NCBI RefSeq assembly: GCF_902635505.1
Contig: NC_045431.1
Coordinates: 93,460,988 to 93,524,987, forward strand
Source of the DNA: Sarcophilus harrisii
Taxonomy: Eukaryota; Chordata; Mammalia; Dasyuromorphia; Dasyuridae
Reading direction: 5' to 3'
DNA length: 64,000 bases
The notes beneath the pieces are model-generated. The model had not been told where the DNA came from. It worked only from the letters and a program-made list of their open reading frames with translations, and ran no database searches. Both the position numbers and the translations under genes were made by a program. This document shows positions 36,449 through 46,929 of this stretch, one piece after another. Every line of letters starts with the position of its first letter. Position 1 is the first letter of the stretch.

Positions 36449-36562
36449 TAGTCATCACCTTTATGATCTTAGACATATTGCATATATACATGTATATGAA
36501 TTAAAATGTACATCTATATATGGAGAAATGACATGAAAGATATTATTAAATCTAAGCTAATA

Positions 36563-36710
36563 AAAATTATTATTACTTGCTGAATGTACTGTTTATTGCT
36601 TTTGCAACTAGTCAACTTATTTTGTTGGTTGGTCAACTTATTTTTCTTATATCAACCTCAGGTAAGTCCCTAGGATTTATTTAAGTAAAAAACAGGTTTC
36701 CTTCAATCAG
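36563..36710. repeat. Duplicated segment, copy A
   Basis: About 90% identical to 38717-38867 in the same orientation ('ctagtcaacttattttgttg', 'atatcaacctcaggtaagtc', 'aacaggtttccttcaatcag'). A SINE begins exactly where similarity to copy B ends. Confidence 0.9.
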
Positions 36711-36866
36711 CTAAGTGGCACAGTAGATAGAGCACCAGACCTGAAGTCAGGAGGACTTGAGTTCAAATGTGACTTCAGACACAACATTTCCTGGCTGTGT
36801 GACCCTGGGCAAGTCACTTAACCCTGATTGCCTCAGCAAAAGAAAAGAAAAGAAAAGAAAAGATTT
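36709..36866 (+). repeat. Young tRNA-type SINE with (AAAAG)n tail
   Basis: 'cagctaagtggcacagtaga', 'cagacctgaagtcaggagga', 'ctgtgtgaccctgggcaagt' and 'cacttaaccctgattgcctc', then four or more AAAAG units. It lacks the CORE/LINE-type 3' part, unlike the older SINEs. Confidence 0.88.
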
Positions 36867-37019
36867 ACAGGAATAAGAAGAGTCAAGTCCTGTAATGAAA
36901 GGGAGAATAATTAATGTACAATGCAGGTATTCCATTGGTACTCATATAATGATGATGGGCTTCTACTGTATTGGTTGGAGAATTTACTAGAGCATTCACA
37001 CAGTACGAGAAGGCAAGAA

Positions 37020-37375
37020 TGGATTGTATTATTGATTGTTGTCCTTCAGGCTTATAGAGGACCAAAATGACATCACTATGTTAGAATCAAGTTACAGTGT
37101 GTCCAACTGTGGCCGATCAGAACTTGGATGCTCTGCCACAAGTCGGTACATACCTATATCAGGTTCATAAATTTGTTAAAGTATCAAAAGTATGCATTAA
37201 AGGATCTGTGATTTTGTTAGTGAGGGCACTCCCATCACTGAAATAGGCTGCACCTTCTGAAGGGCTTCTAGACTTGCCTGTGCACAATGAGTTAACAAGC
37301 CTCTCCAAACTCAGAGCTGGTGCTTAATTGAGGGACACAAGTGAAGTTACCAAAAAACAGCATTTGTACTTAGTT
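37020..37375 (+). repeat. Possible RTE-linked or other marsupial SINE/LINE relic
   Basis: 'ttgttgtccttcaggcttat', 'gaggaccaaaatgacatcac' and 'agttacagtgtgtccaactg' recur, to my memory, in many marsupial sequences as a dispersed repeat. I cannot name the family with confidence. Confidence 0.4.
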
Positions 37376-37609
37376 TAAGCCTAAGCTTTTTCCTCATTTA
37401 TTAAGTAAAGGGCTGCTGGATGGCTTCTAAGATCCCTTCCATTTATTTCTAATCTATGTTTCTTTTTTTTTTAAAATCACTTTATGTATTTATATATTTT
37501 CTAGCTATGTCCATATGTCATTATTTTTTTAATTTGAGTTCTGTCAAAGAATATTGTATAATTTTTAAAAATTAAATTCAGTTTCTAAATATTGCCAATA
37601 TATTGTGAG

Positions 37610-37935
37610 CATATGGTATAATGCACAGAGCTCTATTCATGGAGTAAGGAAGAGCTACATTCAATTCCTACGTCAGATACTTAAAGTCTTATTTTGCTTA
37701 TCTGTAAAGTGCCAGAAGAGGCAGTGTGGTATAATCGACTTATAATTGACCTTAGATTTAGGAAGACTTACTATGTTCTAGATTTGTCTCTGACCCATAC
37801 AGAGTATGTGATCAAGGTTACTTATCCTCTGTGTATCCCAGGTAGTTAAGAAAGATTATCAGATATCATCTGTAAAAATGAGAAAGTTGGACTAGCTCCA
37901 GATTTTTTCTCCTATGATCTTAAATGTCAGAAAAG
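37610..37935 (+). repeat. Two MIR-type SINE fragments in tandem
   Basis: The first, at about 37610-37712, has 'gtataatgcacagagctcta'. The second, at about 37718-37935, runs from 'gcagtgtggtataatcgact' to 'aaaaatgagaaagttggact' and 'ctcctatgatctta'. Confidence 0.55.
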
Positions 37936-37999
37936 ACACTGGTCTGAATAGGTAGAATTCCCTACACTAATCAAATGACAGAGTCCTTAAATTTTTTTT

Positions 38000-38171
38000 A
38001 ATAATAGCTTTTAATTTTCAAAATGCAAAGATAGTTTTCAACATTAAGCCTTGAAAAACTCTGTGTTCCAAATTTTTCTGCCTTCCTTCATCCTTTCTTC
38101 TAGACAGCAAGCAATCCAATGCATCTTAAACGTGTAATTTTTCTATATGTATTTCCACATTTATCATGCTA
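38000..38171 (-). repeat. Old L1 3' UTR, antisense
   Basis: The older 3' UTR type, 'tagcttttaattttcaaaat' then 'actctgtgttccaaatttt' and 'agacagcaagcaatccaatg', also seen at 23460 and 54563. It ends just before the TSD of the younger L1. Confidence 0.8.
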
Positions 38172-38186
38172 GTGCCCTTAATTTTA

Positions 38187-38701
38187 TTTTATTTATTATT
38201 TTTTGGGTATTTTTTATTATAGATTTTTTGTTATTTACAAGTTATATACATGGGTAATTTTACAGCATTGACAATTGCCAAATCTTTTGTTCCAATTTTC
38301 CCCCTCCTTCCTCCCACCCCCTCCCCTAGATGGCAGAATGACCAACACATGTTAAATATGTTAAAGTATAAATTAAATACAAAATAAGTATACATGTCCA
38401 AACCATTATTTTACTGTACAAAAAGAATCGGACTCTAAAATATTGTACAATTAGCCTGTGAAGGAAATAAAAAAAAATGCAGGCAGGCAAAAATATAGGG
38501 ATTGCGAATTCAATGTAATGGTTCTTAGTCATCTCCCAAAGTTCTTTTGCTGGGTGTAGCTGGTTCAGTTCATTACTGCTCCATTGGAATTGATTTGGTT
38601 CATCTCATTGCTGAGGATGGCCATGTCCATCAGAATTGGTCATCATATAGTATTGTTGTTGAAGTATATAATGACCTCCTGGTCCTGCTCATTTCACTCA
38701 C
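38187..38701 (-). mobile_element. Young 5'-truncated L1 insertion, 515 bp, with TSD
   Basis: A perfect 15-bp duplication, 'gtgcccttaatttta', lies at 38172-38186 and 38702-38716. The insert is L1 3' UTR plus the very end of ORF2, antisense, closely similar to 31257-32652. The join at the target (TTTTA/AAAA) fits the L1 endonuclease preference. Confidence 0.93.
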
Positions 38702-38716
38702 GTGCCCTTAATTTTA

Positions 38717-38867
38717 AAAAATTATTATTACTTTCTGAATATACTGCTTACTGTTTATGAAAACTAGTCAACTTACTTTGTTGGTTAGTCAACTTATTTT
38801 TCTTATATCAACCTCAGGTAAGTCCCTAGGGTGTATTTAAGTTAAAAAACAGGTTTCCTTCAATCAG
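38717..38867. repeat. Duplicated segment, copy B
   Basis: Partner of 36563-36710. About 13 differences and one single-base gap over 150 bases by eye. Confidence 0.9.
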
Positions 38868-38869
38868 CA

Positions 38870-39725
38870 TTAGTCAAGAGACTTCTCAATCTGGTGAAAT
38901 CACAGATAGTTTCTTAATGACACCTAAAATGGGCTGGGAATTCAGGCATTGAATTAACTCCTTTAATGCTCTTCCTTTAAACCTGGTGTATGTAGCATAG
39001 ATAGTATTATTTAATAAGTTATATCAAACTTAGTTGAACAAAGATTAAAAAAAAACTCAAGTCAATTTTTAAAAGTCCTATACAATGCATATTTGGAGAG
39101 GAATAGAAAAGCAAAACTTGTTAAAGCAGACTGCCAGCTCAGAAAAGAACATCAAAGAACCATAAAGAATGTTTCTTATATATGCCACTGCTCATCCACC
39201 TAACCTATCCACAAAATGAATGGGCTTGCTTTGGGTTACTGACACGAAACTGTTAACTTTCCACTTCTGAAGCTTTTGGTTTCAACTAATCTGTTTCTTT
39301 TCCCAGTGTGCCCAAAGATTGCTGGGCTTAGTCCACTTTTAGAAATATAATTATAGCTTTGGTTTAAAACTTTTGGACTATGTAGACAAATTCAGGGCTT
39401 TCATAGTGGAAAATACTTAGCTGGGACCACATTGACAAGTGATGCATCCAGATCCAAGTTCATTTGAAGTGGCATGTCTCTATTATGCCAACATATTCCT
39501 TACATCTGAAAAAAAAAGAAAAGAAACCCAGACCACCTTGTCAAATGAGTTTGTAGCCAGATCTCTCTAGCAGCACCCTCGGGGGAAATTTTTGATTTTT
39601 TTTTTAGGTCCATGACATCATTGAAATATTTTGATGTTTTTCCAAGTGAAAAAAATTTTATTCAGTGTGATGCACACCAGCTATGCAGTGTAATAACAAG
39701 ATTGGGGAGGGGGGAGGAGTTCTAC
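38870..39725. other. Unassigned, apparently unique DNA
   Basis: No gene or named repeat. A relatively GC-balanced stretch lies at 39120-39330. Confidence 0.45.
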
Positions 39726-39729
39726 ATTT

Positions 39730-40065
39730 AGCTTGAAAAAATGCAATGTGGTTTAGAAGAAAGAACACAACATTTAGACTTAGAAGGCTTTGCCTCTGAC
39801 TTCTGACTCCATTACTTACTAGCTGTCCTCCACTGGGCAAGTTACTCTATTTTTAAAATCCTATTCTGTACAAGGGGGATAAAAATCTCCATATCTTCAT
39901 CATGACAAAAACAACAGGCATTTATTTATGTATGCTTTCAGTTTTACATGGCACTTTGTATACACCATCTTATTTGATTATAGACTTGGAAGGTACTGGG
40001 TGGGGAGAGAAAGAAGAGAGGTGTTTTAACTCAGGGTTGTTTATGGAAAGTATTTTGTAAACTAG
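39730..40065. repeat. MIR fragments
   Basis: 39735-39890 is + ('ttacttactagctgtcctcc', 'tgggcaagttactctat'). 39910-40065 looks like a reverse MIR 3' region ('acatggcactttgtatacac'), but more weakly. Confidence 0.5.
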
Positions 40066-40132
40066 AAATTACTATATGAACATGAAACAAGTATTGAATG
40101 TGGATTTAGAAAGTTTGACTTCATTTCTAACT

Positions 40133-40319
40133 ACTTCTCTTTTTCTTTTTTCTTCCTCCCTTCTTTCCTCCCTTCCTTCTTCTCTTCCCTCCATCCCTCC
40201 CTCTTTTCCTCCCTTCCTTCTTTCCTCCCTCTTTCCCTCCTCCCCTTCCTTCCTCTTTCCTTCATTTCTTCCTAGCTTCCTTCCTTCCTTCCTCCTCCTC
40301 CTCCTCCTCCTCCTTCTTC

Positions 40320-40360
<41 letters not shown>

Positions 40361-40415
40361 TTCTGTCTCTCTGTGTGTCTCTCTTTGAATGTCTGTCTGT
40401 CTCTCTCCCCTCAAA
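40133..40415. repeat. Long polypyrimidine tract upstream of CPE
   Basis: About 280 bases with almost only C and T on the + strand: irregular TTCC/CCTC units, then CTC triplets near 40294-40320, then a (CT)n run near 40325-40355. It lies about 1.4-1.7 kb upstream of the CPE start codon. Confidence 0.95.
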
Positions 40416-40419
40416 TCTT

Positions 40420-41265
40420 TAAGTCTTAAAATTACAGAATGCAGAGGTGGCTAACCTACCTACATTGGAAGAGGCAGTTCCTTATGCCACTGAAATCAGA
40501 GGGTTTGTCCCTATTCTTTCTTGAAAGTATTTGAACCCATTGGGTTTCCAGTTCTACACCACTGACAACATATCTAAAAAGTAGTTTCAACTAGCAATCA
40601 TTCAAGCAATATAAATCCTGTAAAAACAGGGAGTGCTTAGTTATTTAAATTAAATTCTGTTGTTTTAAGAAGCCAAATGAGGTTTCAATTAGTGCTATCA
40701 GTTTTATTTTCATAACAGGATTTAGTTTGGCATTAGGTTAAAGCCTTTGTTTTTCTAAGTCCTGAAGGATCTTAGTTCACTCTCCTAGACTCTTTCAGAT
40801 AATTGGTGTACGTGCTATCAGTTAAAATAATGTAATCTTCTATGAAGAAACCCCAAGAAACTAATAGCATATCCACATAAATACAAAGATAATGTAATCT
40901 TCTGGTACTTTAAGTTGAGTGACAGCTTCCTGTTTGATTTTTTTTTTCCTTGGATGCTCAAGGAACCTCCAAGTGTCGGAATAGGGTGTGAGTAGTTTCA
41001 TTATCATAAAGGAAGCATGTAAAAAATGTATGTATGTATGTATGTATATAGAACTATCTTCAAATTGCTTTTTATGCTTTTCTAACTGGAATATTCGGTC
41101 GCTGTAGGTCGGGATGGAACTCAAATTAAAAGGCATTCATAATAACTTCAAGAATCTTCCTTACTCTCTCAGTGCAATATTAAAATCTTCTTGAAGTCTT
41201 AAAACACCAGGGTTCCCGAACCTGAATTTAAGAACTGTCCCTCATCATCCCCATCCCATCAGTTT
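40420..41265. other. Upstream flank of CPE
   Basis: Unique-looking sequence with a (TATG)n microsatellite at about 41029-41050. No gene seen. Confidence 0.5.
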
Positions 41266-41269
41266 GTTC

Positions 41270-42190
41270 ACCTGGGATTCTGCGGCATTTGGCTTTTGAC
41301 GTGGGTCTGAGCCAACAAAGGCAGGGGCACACGCGCACGCTTTTACACCTTCTTGCCCAGAAGACCCATTCTCCACACCGCCCCCCTCCCAACCTGTGCC
41401 TACGTTTCTGCTTCTCCGCCTCTCCCCTTCCACCCTCCCCTTCCATCACACCCGCCCGCAATGGTATCTCCTGCGTCTCCCCTTGGCGCAGCACCGAGTA
41501 GTGCAGCCTGCAGAGCATCTGGCTCGCCTCCTTCCTCTGGGTGGACCCAGCTCCCTGGGCTGACACTCAGCTGGGGAAGGTGAGAAGAGAGGGCGCTGCT
41601 TGGCTGGAGGGCACAGCCGGCCAGTTTTTGAGAAAAGCACAGCGAAACCGGCGAGAGCCCGGAGCGAGACAGGCGCAGGGAGCAGAGACGGAAAGAGAGA
41701 GAGAGAGACAAAAGATCCGCCTTGGACCAGCAACGTCGTGCAGCCTAGAGAAGCCGGGCACGGCGGCTGCAGCGCAGCGGAGCGCGGGGCTCGGGGCGCG
41801 GGACACTAGGCAGCTCTAGGCGAGCCGGGGGCCGCGGGGAGTCTGACGATGGGCCGGAGGGGAGGCAGCGCGCTGTTGGCGCTGGGCGCCGCGCTCACTG
41901 CCTGCGCCTGGCTGCTGGGCTCGGCGGCCGCAGCTGGAGAGCCCGGGGCGGCGGGGATGCGGCGGCGGCGGCGGCTGCATCAGGAGGACGGCATCTCCTT
42001 CGAGTACCACCGCTACCCGGAGCTGCGGGAGGCGCTGGTGTCCGTGTGGCTGCAGTGCCCGTCCGTCAGCAGGATCTACACGGTCGGGCGCAGCTTCGAG
42101 GGCCGGGAACTGCTGGTGATCGAGCTGTCCGACAACCCTGGGGAGCACGAGCCTGGTAGGGGCGCTGCCCTTCCGCTCCCTCCTCCCCCT
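41270..42190 (+). promoter_or_regulatory. CPE: CPE promoter, 5' UTR and CpG island
   Basis: GC content and CpG frequency rise sharply here and fall again in intron 1, the only such island in the window. No TATA box is evident near the likely start. GC-box-like CCGCCCCCC occurs at 41378-41386 and CCCGCCC at 41451-41457, with a CRE-like TGACGTGG at 41297-41304. The transcription start cannot be fixed from sequence. The human 5' UTR length, from memory, would put it around 41550-41650. No ATG occurs between 41464 and the CPE start, so the leader appears free of upstream start codons if transcription begins there. Confidence 0.8.
41849..42155 (+). CDS. CPE: Carboxypeptidase E, coding exon 1 (partial gene)
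   Basis: CPE is a zinc carboxypeptidase (M14 family, N/E subfamily) of dense-core secretory granules. It trims C-terminal Lys and Arg from peptides after prohormone convertase cleavage, as for insulin and neuropeptides. This exon encodes residues 1-102 plus the first base of codon 103. A signal peptide covers about residues 1-27 (hydrophobic [17 protein letters not shown] core), a propeptide ends in RRRRR at residues 38-42, and the mature domain begins [20 protein letters not shown] and continues through [20 protein letters not shown] to [10 protein letters not shown]. This is nearly identical to human CPE. The start has a strong context (A at -3, G at +4). The donor is G/GTAGGG at 42156, phase 1. 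The zinc ligands and catalytic Glu lie in later exons. No disabling change is seen. Confidence 0.97.
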
Positions 42191-42464
42191 CTCGCCTTCC
42201 TTTCTCCTTTCCCCCAACCCCACTTCTCAGCTATTCCTCGGGGACCCTGGGGGCTCCCTATCTTCCACTATGGGAAAGGAGGGGAGGTGTGTGCTGGTGA
42301 AAGGTGCTCACCGGGAAGCTGCCCACCCACAAGAACCTCTGGAGGGATCCGGGTTGGGGGTGGGAAATAGGGCTGGGGAAGACGGCTGATACAGGGTCCT
42401 GAAGGAGGGGAGTGGGATGATGAAACAGTGCTAATCCTTGCTCCAGATGTGGAGCTCCCGGCGT

Positions 42465-42615
42465 CCATTTATTAAGCGTTTCCTAGGTGCCAGGCACTGC
42501 GCTAAGAGCGGAGATAACTGGAAAAGAGAAAAGCAAAAACAAAAACACAAAGCCAGATAAGCAAAACCATGGTCCGAGACCTTAAAGAGCTTAAATCCTA
42601 ATGGGGGAGACAACA
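42465..42615. repeat. L2/THER tail-type repeat in intron 1
   Basis: 'ccatttattaagcgtttcct', 'aggtgccaggcactgcgcta' and 'gagcttaaatcctaatgggg' are typical. It lies only about 310 bp after exon 1. Confidence 0.6.
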
Positions 42616-43131
42616 TATAAAAAAATTTGTCCATGAAAGATACATATATATGTATATGTGTGTCTGTCTGTATATAGTGTAAATGGAAAGTAATCCAGCA
42701 CCACCACCGGAGTTCGGATGGAGCTCACCTACAGTGCTGTCCTCTCCCCTCCCCTTTCCCCCCTTTTGAGTAAATCTGAGTTGAGGTTGAAAGATTAACC
42801 TTCAGCTGAGATGAAATAGAGAAAGGGAGGAAAGGAGGGAGAGAGGAGAGAATCAGGCTTCCTTCTTAGGGCATATAGAGTGTGTTCCTATGAAAGACCG
42901 AGAGAGAGGACCATTCAGTGAGGGCTATAGCAAACAGAGGTGGGGAAAAGACTCGTTATCACAACACGGCTAGTTTTTAAAAGGAGCCACTGTCTTAAAA
43001 CAAACCTGTTTCATATATACTTGTGTCTGTGCCTATGTATTTTACATCCAAGTCATCTCAGTGAATGCTAAGGGATGATTTATGAAGCTGTGTGGGTGAT
43101 GTATGTGGGGAAGAGGGGGAAAGTTCCAATC

Positions 43132-43165
43132 CAAATATTGAACAGTGGCAAATATTGAACAGTGG
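43132..43165. repeat. Perfect 17-bp tandem duplication
   Basis: 'caaatattgaacagtgg' occurs twice, head to tail, with no mismatch. Confidence 0.95.
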
Positions 43166-43848
43166 CCTTTAAAAGGTAGTCTAATTAGTTTTTTGGAACT
43201 GCACAGTGGTCTATTTACATTCTCCCCTCCTCCTAACATTTTCTCCTTGTGCTGAATGAAGCCCCTGAAGAAGACTCATTTGTGATCAGGTTACTATTTC
43301 AGCTGATGCTTTCCATATCTTTCTCTCTTGCATCTTCTGAGGTTTGCATAAAGGCACATTTTGCTTTTGATGAACTTGATGGATTTAATGCAAAGATCCA
43401 ATTTAAATGTTCTTGAAGCTTATCTTACTATTTTTCTGACCTTTGAAAATTATCTATTACCTCAGGCCTAGTATTTTCTGGCAGTAATTACAATGTTGAA
43501 AAAATGAGGGCTGCTAATAAAGATCTTGGAAAACAAAGGAAATAAGCAAAAAATATGTTAAAGATAATATATCATGATATCAGAATCATTTTGTTATGAA
43601 ATGGAATAGGGACTATTTGGGAAAGTATGGCAGTGGTTGGAGCCATTTTGATCCCTCAAGTGCTGCTTTTAATATATGGGATGAATAGAATATATCTTTA
43701 AAATACTATTTTGAAATTTGCATTCTTTCCAGTTACTCAGATTTAATCATTTCTATAAACTTTTAGAAAACTAACTATAACTATTCGGTAACAGTAAGTA
43801 CTATTTCATAAAATGGGAAAAGTATCCTCAGAAAATAACCAAGCCGTC

Positions 43849-43869
43849 TTTTTTTTTTTTTTTTTTTTT
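43849..43869. repeat. Poly(T) tract
   Basis: Twenty-one consecutive T, with no recognisable L1 or SINE body attached. Confidence 0.95.
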
Positions 43870-44739
43870 CTTTCTACATTAAGGGAAAATGTCTCAATGA
43901 TTCTCACATTGGGAAACTTTTATGTACCTCAAAATGATGACGTTGAAAAGACCCTTCATTGTTTGTTGGTATGATCTTTAAATCACTGACCATGAGAAGG
44001 TTTTATTTTAGCATATATTGTGATGTTGGATTTTCTTTTCATTCCTTTTTTTAAACCATATTTTTGCATATAAAGGACAATTTGCAAATGGGAGGGAGCT
44101 TTTCCTATTTTTCCCATTAAACTGTTTTAGTAACTGGGTGTGTGTGAACCCAGAAGTTAAAGTATTTCCATGTTCAACAAATCATTCTCATTTTTAGATT
44201 ATGTGATGTATGCTGTCAAGTTTAAGACAAAATGAAGGGGGTTATTAGTTCTAGGCTATTACATGGTGACAGAATGCTCTTTTGTCTATCTTAAAGGTGG
44301 AGCTCATTCAGAGGCCAGTAAAAAATGACCCATCCTGCTCTCATTATGAAACATCCTGTAGACTCACTTGGATCCCCCTTCTTTTAATTTAGTCTTTTAA
44401 AAAGGGCTTAAATAGGTTAAGAATCTGCACGGAGCTGATAAGTGAAAAAAACTGATAAGTTCTTAAGTTTGATGGGTCAACTACTAAGTGCTACTACAGC
44501 ATTCTTTGTCTGAACTTTTCAGAGTTTCCATTAAAGGAAGAATGTTTATATTGGGCTGCTGCAAAACATCTTGGAGAGCTTTTCTAAATTAAAGTGTTTT
44601 AAGGTTATTTTCCATTTATTCTGGGAAATGTGAAAGCAACATCTCCACTAGGTGCAGCAGAAATTGAAGTGTTCCAAAAAAAAAAAAGTTTTAATCAGTA
44701 ATATGTCTTTTGGTGGCATCTTGTTTACATACCTATCTA

Positions 44740-45130
44740 TCACAAAACCTGGGATCTCATGGAAAGAGTTTTGAATCAGGAGTCAGGATACCCAAATTTT
44801 TTCCTCAGATGTGTTACTTACCTCTGTATGACCTTGTTCAAATCACTTAATCTATGTGAGCCTCAGTTTTCATAGTTCTAAAATGGGGATAAGAATCAAG
44901 TTTAACACATGTATAAATTGTAAAATGCATTTATATGGGAGCTATCATTCAAGCAAGGGATGATCTTATAGGATCATAGTTCTATGTTTGGAAGGACCTT
45001 CAAAGGCCCTTTATTCCAATCTCTTTATTTTAGAGATAAGAAAATCAAAGCTTACAGATGCCACAGTCACTGGGTATTGAGCATCAGAGACACAAGCTCC
45101 AAATTCATTGCTCATTGTTCTATTGTACCA
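44740..45130. repeat. MIR fragment followed by MIR/L3-like fragment
   Basis: 44745-44905 is MIR + ('gaatcaggagtcaggatacc', 'gagcctcagttttcatagtt', 'aaaatggggataagaatc'). 44965-45130 has 'tctatgtttggaaggacctt' and 'agataagaaaatcaaagct', resembling an L3/MIR-type relic. Confidence 0.55.
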
Positions 45131-45164
45131 TACTGTTCCTCCAAAAATTAAAAAAAAAAGCTCT

Positions 45165-45235
45165 TCATTCAAGCAACATTTAGAGTTCCTGCTATTTACA
45201 AAGCACTGCAATAGGTGCTATGGGAAATGTTAAAA
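45165..45235. repeat. L2/THER tail fragment
   Basis: 'cctgctatttacaaagcact' followed by 'gcaataggtgctatggga'. Confidence 0.45.
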
Positions 45236-45289
45236 AAAAATCTTTTATCACCTTAAAGAATATTTATAGTTTTACTGAAGACAAATGAA

Positions 45290-45565
45290 ATAATAAAAAT
45301 AACAATATGGTATAGACAAACAATTTTGAAAGATTTGTGTTGTGATCAACACAATGAAAAACCACAGATCCTGAGGACATACTCTATTAACTTTCTGATA
45401 GAGAGACAATGGACTTGGAGTACAGATTAAGACTTTTTTTTTTTAGGACATAGTCAATGTGAAAATTAATTTTCCATATGACTTTGTTTCTCAGTTGGGG
45501 GAGATGAGGAAGAGGAATATGCATCTCAAATAGCATTTTTAATAAAATTAAAATAAATTAAATTA
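45290..45565 (+). repeat. L1 3' end, sense orientation
   Basis: 'acaaacaattttgaaagatt', 'gatcaacacaatgaaaaacc', 'ctgatagagagacaatggac' and 'ggacatagtcaatgtgaaa' parallel the sense L1 3' end at 19150-19540. Same strand as CPE. Confidence 0.65.
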
Positions 45566-45954
45566 GTTTATTAATGAACAAATTTTTAAGAGGAATAAAC
45601 ATTCATAAATTGGATGGAAAGAAGTGAATTGTAGAAGACTATTTGCTGAAGTGGCAATAGCTAAAAGTCATAATGGTTCTAAGTCTTATACCCTCATCCC
45701 AAAAAGGGGATGTGATTCTGAATCAGTCATTTAAGTATATCAGAGTTTGGGAGTTGTTGTTGTTGGTAGACTGTAGGATTGGGAAAAAAGGCCAAAGGAC
45801 AAGGTTTATTTCTTAGCATTTAGTTGAATTCCTCAATAATTTCCTTATTTCTTTTAGGCATGAAACATGCCAATTATGAACATTTCCATGTTTTCCTTTC
45901 TTTTGGATATATCCTTCTTGTAATTCTTACATGTACCAACATATATGTACCTCG

Positions 45955-46005
45955 GTGTATATATATCTATATATCTATATCTATATATCTATATATATAT
46001 ACTCT
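45955..46005. repeat. (TATATC)n/(TA)n microsatellite
   Basis: Repeated TATATCTA units lie just before the antisense L1. Confidence 0.9.
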
Positions 46006-46010
46006 CTCTT

Positions 46011-46567
46011 TTTTAAAATTTATTTATTTAATAGCCTTTTATTTACAGGTTATGGGTAACTTTACAGCATTAACAATTGCCAAACCTCTTGTTCCAATTT
46101 TTCACCTTTTACCCCCCACCCCCTCCCCCAGATGGCAGGATGACCAGTAGATGTTAAATATATTAAAATATAAATTAGATACACAATAAGTATACATGAC
46201 CAAACCGTTATTTTGCTGTACAAAAAGAATCAGACTCTGAAATATTGTACAATTAGCTTGTGAAGGAAATCAAAAATGCAGGTGGGCATAAATATAGGGA
46301 TTGGGAGTTCAATGTAATGGTTTTTAGTCATCACCCAGAGTTCTTTCTCTGGGCGTAGCTGGTTCAGTTCATTACTGCTCCATTGGAAATGATTTGATTG
46401 ATCTCCTTGCTGAGGATGGCCAGGTCCATCAGAACTGGTCATCATATAGTATTGTTGTTGAAGTATAGAATGATCTCCTGGTCCTGCTCATTTCACTCAG
46501 CATCAGTTCGTGTAAGTCTCTCCAGGCCTTTCTGAAATCATCCTGTTGGTCATTTCTTACAGAACAA
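46011..46567 (-). mobile_element. Young 5'-truncated L1, about 557 bp
   Basis: 'atagccttttatttacaggt' with 'gcattaacaattgccaaacc' and 'ctcttgttccaatttttcac' puts it in the same subfamily as 16111-16960. It ends at 'catttcttacagaacaa'. The target duplication is unclear: TTAAAATTT on the left and TTAAATTTT on the right are similar but not convincing. Confidence 0.88.
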
Positions 46568-46589
46568 TTAAATTTTCATTTTGTTAAGA

Positions 46590-46925
46590 AGACTCTGGCA
46601 AGTTGGTTGTAGGGGAAAGATTTTTATCATTTCTTATTTGTTAGCATTGTTTAAATCTGGCTTTAAACTGTCTAACCTGAAGTTTAATATAGAGATTAGG
46701 TTGACCTCAGAGATCGTCCAAGAAAATTGATTTGAGGATTGCTTGGGTCCACCCAAAACACAATGCTTGGCCAGGTCTTGTTTTGAGTCCACTCAAAACT
46801 TGTGTTATGGTTCTGCTCCAATTTTATTGAATGTTTATACTTACTTGCTGAGATAAATTTTAAGTAAACTTACTTGGAAACTGAATTTTTCTGAAAAATG
46901 CCTGCTTATCTTGCAGCCTGAGTTC
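46590..46925 (+). mobile_element. Unnamed dispersed repeat, copy 2
   Basis: Collinear with 35697-36147 (for example 'ggttgacctcagagatcgtc', 'gaatgtttatacttacttgc'). It directly follows the young L1. The class is undetermined. Confidence 0.6.
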
Positions 46926-46929
46926 CTTA

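Noticed and set aside
40076-40429. Ser/Leu/Pro-rich 117-codon frame
   Set aside because: It is the translation of the polypyrimidine tract.
1-41000. Exons of the upstream neighbour MSMO1 (expected from placental gene order)
   Set aside because: No stretch encoding a recognisable MSMO1 peptide was found; the upstream gene is probably outside the window.
42156-42370. Continuation of the CPE open frame past residue 102
   Set aside because: The frame runs on into intron 1. The residues after EPG do not match CPE, and a good donor (G/GTAGGG) lies at the exact position expected for exon 1.
41228-42468. Several long open frames on both strands around the CPE exon
   Set aside because: GC-rich, CpG-island sequence has few stop codons. 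Only the 41849 frame matches a known protein, and the others begin at non-ATG codons or overlap it antisense.
42692-42720. Possible RE1/NRSF site near CPE exon 1
   Set aside because: Only the left half (CAGCACCA) resembles the motif; the right half does not match.
46011-46585. A target-site duplication for this L1
   Set aside because: The candidate ends (TTAAAATTT and TTAAATTTT) are AT-rich and differ in phase, so no firm call was made.
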